Assembly (NCBI GenBank): GCA_902766575.1
Contig: CACXED010000148.1
Span: forward strand, 1-6,639
From: an uncultured Ruminococcus sp.
Lineage (GTDB): Bacteria > Bacillota > Clostridia > Oscillospirales > CAG-272
Direction: 5' to 3'
Length of the DNA: 6,639 nt
Within the stretch, counting starts at the first letter, position 1. Every line of letters starts with the position of its first letter. The notes below the pieces were generated by a model. That model had not been told where the DNA came from and did not search any database. It was given only the letters and a program-made list of their open reading frames with translations. Below, piece after piece: positions 6,363 through 6,639 of the stretch. A program made the position numbers and the translations under genes.

Positions 6363-6452
6363 GCTTTCGCGAAGCGAAAGCCTCCTTGATGGGAATTTGT
6401 GGGTGGTTTTGCGGAGCAAAATCACTGATGAAATCAGTGAAAGCCACAAATT
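6363..6452. repeat. Cluster of short hairpins, probable interspersed repeat
   Basis: Closely packed inverted repeats fill most of this intergenic stretch. Hairpin 1: GCTTTCGC/GCGAAAGC (6363-6370 with 6374-6381, loop GAA). Hairpin 2: GTGGTTTTGC/GCAAAATCAC (6403-6412 with 6416-6425, one G-U, loop GGA). Hairpin 3: TCACTGAT/ATCAGTGA (6422-6429 with 6433-6440, loop GAA). Hairpin 3 shares four bases with hairpin 2, so the two compete. A 9-bp outer stem AATTTGTGG/CCACAAATT (6394-6402 with 6444-6452) encloses 2 and 3. All loops are three purines, as if built to one plan. No protein-coding content is likely. I believe similar hairpin strings recur in Ruminococcaceae genomes, but that is recollection, not something shown here. 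Confidence 0.6.
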
Positions 6453-6456
6453 ATCG

Positions 6457-6478
6457 GCGTGAAAATTTATTTTCACGC
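6457..6478. other. 9-bp perfect hairpin downstream of the minus-strand isomerase-like gene
   Basis: GCGTGAAAA/TTTTCACGC (6457-6465 with 6470-6478) with a TTTA loop lies 10 bases after the stop of the gene at the right edge. It may work as a transcription terminator or 3' end stabiliser for that gene, but no T-run follows it on the minus strand. It could equally be the last hairpin of the neighbouring repeat cluster. Confidence 0.45.
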
Positions 6479-6488
6479 TTTGCGGTTT

Positions 6489-6639
6489 TCAGTCGATGCT
6501 GACCACATCATAGCCGAGATAATATCTGAACGCTTCCTCGAGAATAGCCTTAACATGACCGTTCGCGACGGTCGTATGGTGCTTGAAGCCGCCCCTCGCG
6601 AGCTTTATCAGCTTGTCCTGCAAATTCTCAATTCTGGCA
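6489..6639 (-). CDS. C-terminal fragment, probable L-fucose isomerase-like sugar isomerase
   Basis: The last 49 codons of a minus-strand gene that continues past the window edge; stop TGA is at 6489-6491. The visible protein includes LIKLARGGFKHHTVVANG (10-27) followed by HVKAILEEAFRYYLGYDVVSID (28-49). The GF(R/K)HH...GHV...EAF..YLGY(D/E)V pattern is what I associate with the C-terminus of the L-fucose/L-arabinose isomerase family (COG2407), cytoplasmic ketol-isomerases of sugar catabolism. The fragment is too short to fix the substrate or exclude another family. It lies on the same strand as, and 138 bases upstream of, the DHHW gene, separated by hairpins, so co-transcription is uncertain. 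Codon use looks like that of its neighbours. Confidence 0.5.
   Translation of the reverse strand, partial: ARIENLQDKLIKLARGGFKHHTTVANGHVKAILEEAFRYYLGYDVVSID

Noticed and set aside
6112..6447. 111-codon minus-strand open frame starting in the hairpin cluster
   Set aside because: Its first 30 or so codons are the repeat and the rest overlaps the DHHW gene in another frame; no separate ribosome binding site or homology supports it.
6363..6478. CRISPR array
   Set aside because: The repeated structures are different palindromes, not identical direct repeats with regular spacers.

Overview
The window looks like a chromosomal segment of a Gram-positive Clostridia-type bacterium (Oscillospirales/Ruminococcaceae-like, probably gut-associated). 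This rests on the ecfA2-ecfT-truA gene order typical of Firmicutes, consensus sigma-A promoters, AGGAGG-type ribosome binding sites, short intrinsic terminators, a two-domain P-loop protein of the Firmicutes PRK06851 type and a DHHW-family exported protein. The DNA is moderately GC-rich. No phage, transposase, CRISPR, rRNA or tRNA is visible.

Left part (1-2340): the 3' end of an operon. It holds the end of ecfA2 (ATPase of the energy-coupling factor vitamin/metal transporter), ecfT (its membrane scaffold) and truA (tRNA pseudouridine synthase). Both junctions are 4-base ATGA overlaps, so the three genes are translationally coupled. A nested hairpin follows truA.

Middle part (2341-4265): a 365-residue P-loop protein whose second half has lost its nucleotide-binding motif. 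It is followed by an unrecognised membrane-anchored protein with a near-consensus promoter, a probable TTG start and a strong terminator.

Regulator (4266-5235): an AraC-family transcription factor with an N-terminal cupin-like sensor and two C-terminal helix-turn-helices. Between its extended -10 promoter and its start codon lies a 14-bp direct repeat with a 21-bp period, the geometry of an AraC-type operator, so it is probably autoregulated. It ends in a hairpin shared with the convergent gene.

Right part (5226-6639, minus strand): an exported DHHW-family (SGNH/AlgX-like) protein, a compact cluster of hairpins that looks like an interspersed repeat, and the last 49 codons of a gene resembling the C-terminus of L-fucose-isomerase-like sugar isomerases.

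No complete new multi-gene system can be claimed. The most useful leads are the regulator's predicted operator, the PRK06851-type protein with a degenerate second half beside an orphan surface-anchored protein, and the hairpin repeat that places a perfect ribosome binding site behind a stem-loop ahead of the DHHW gene.
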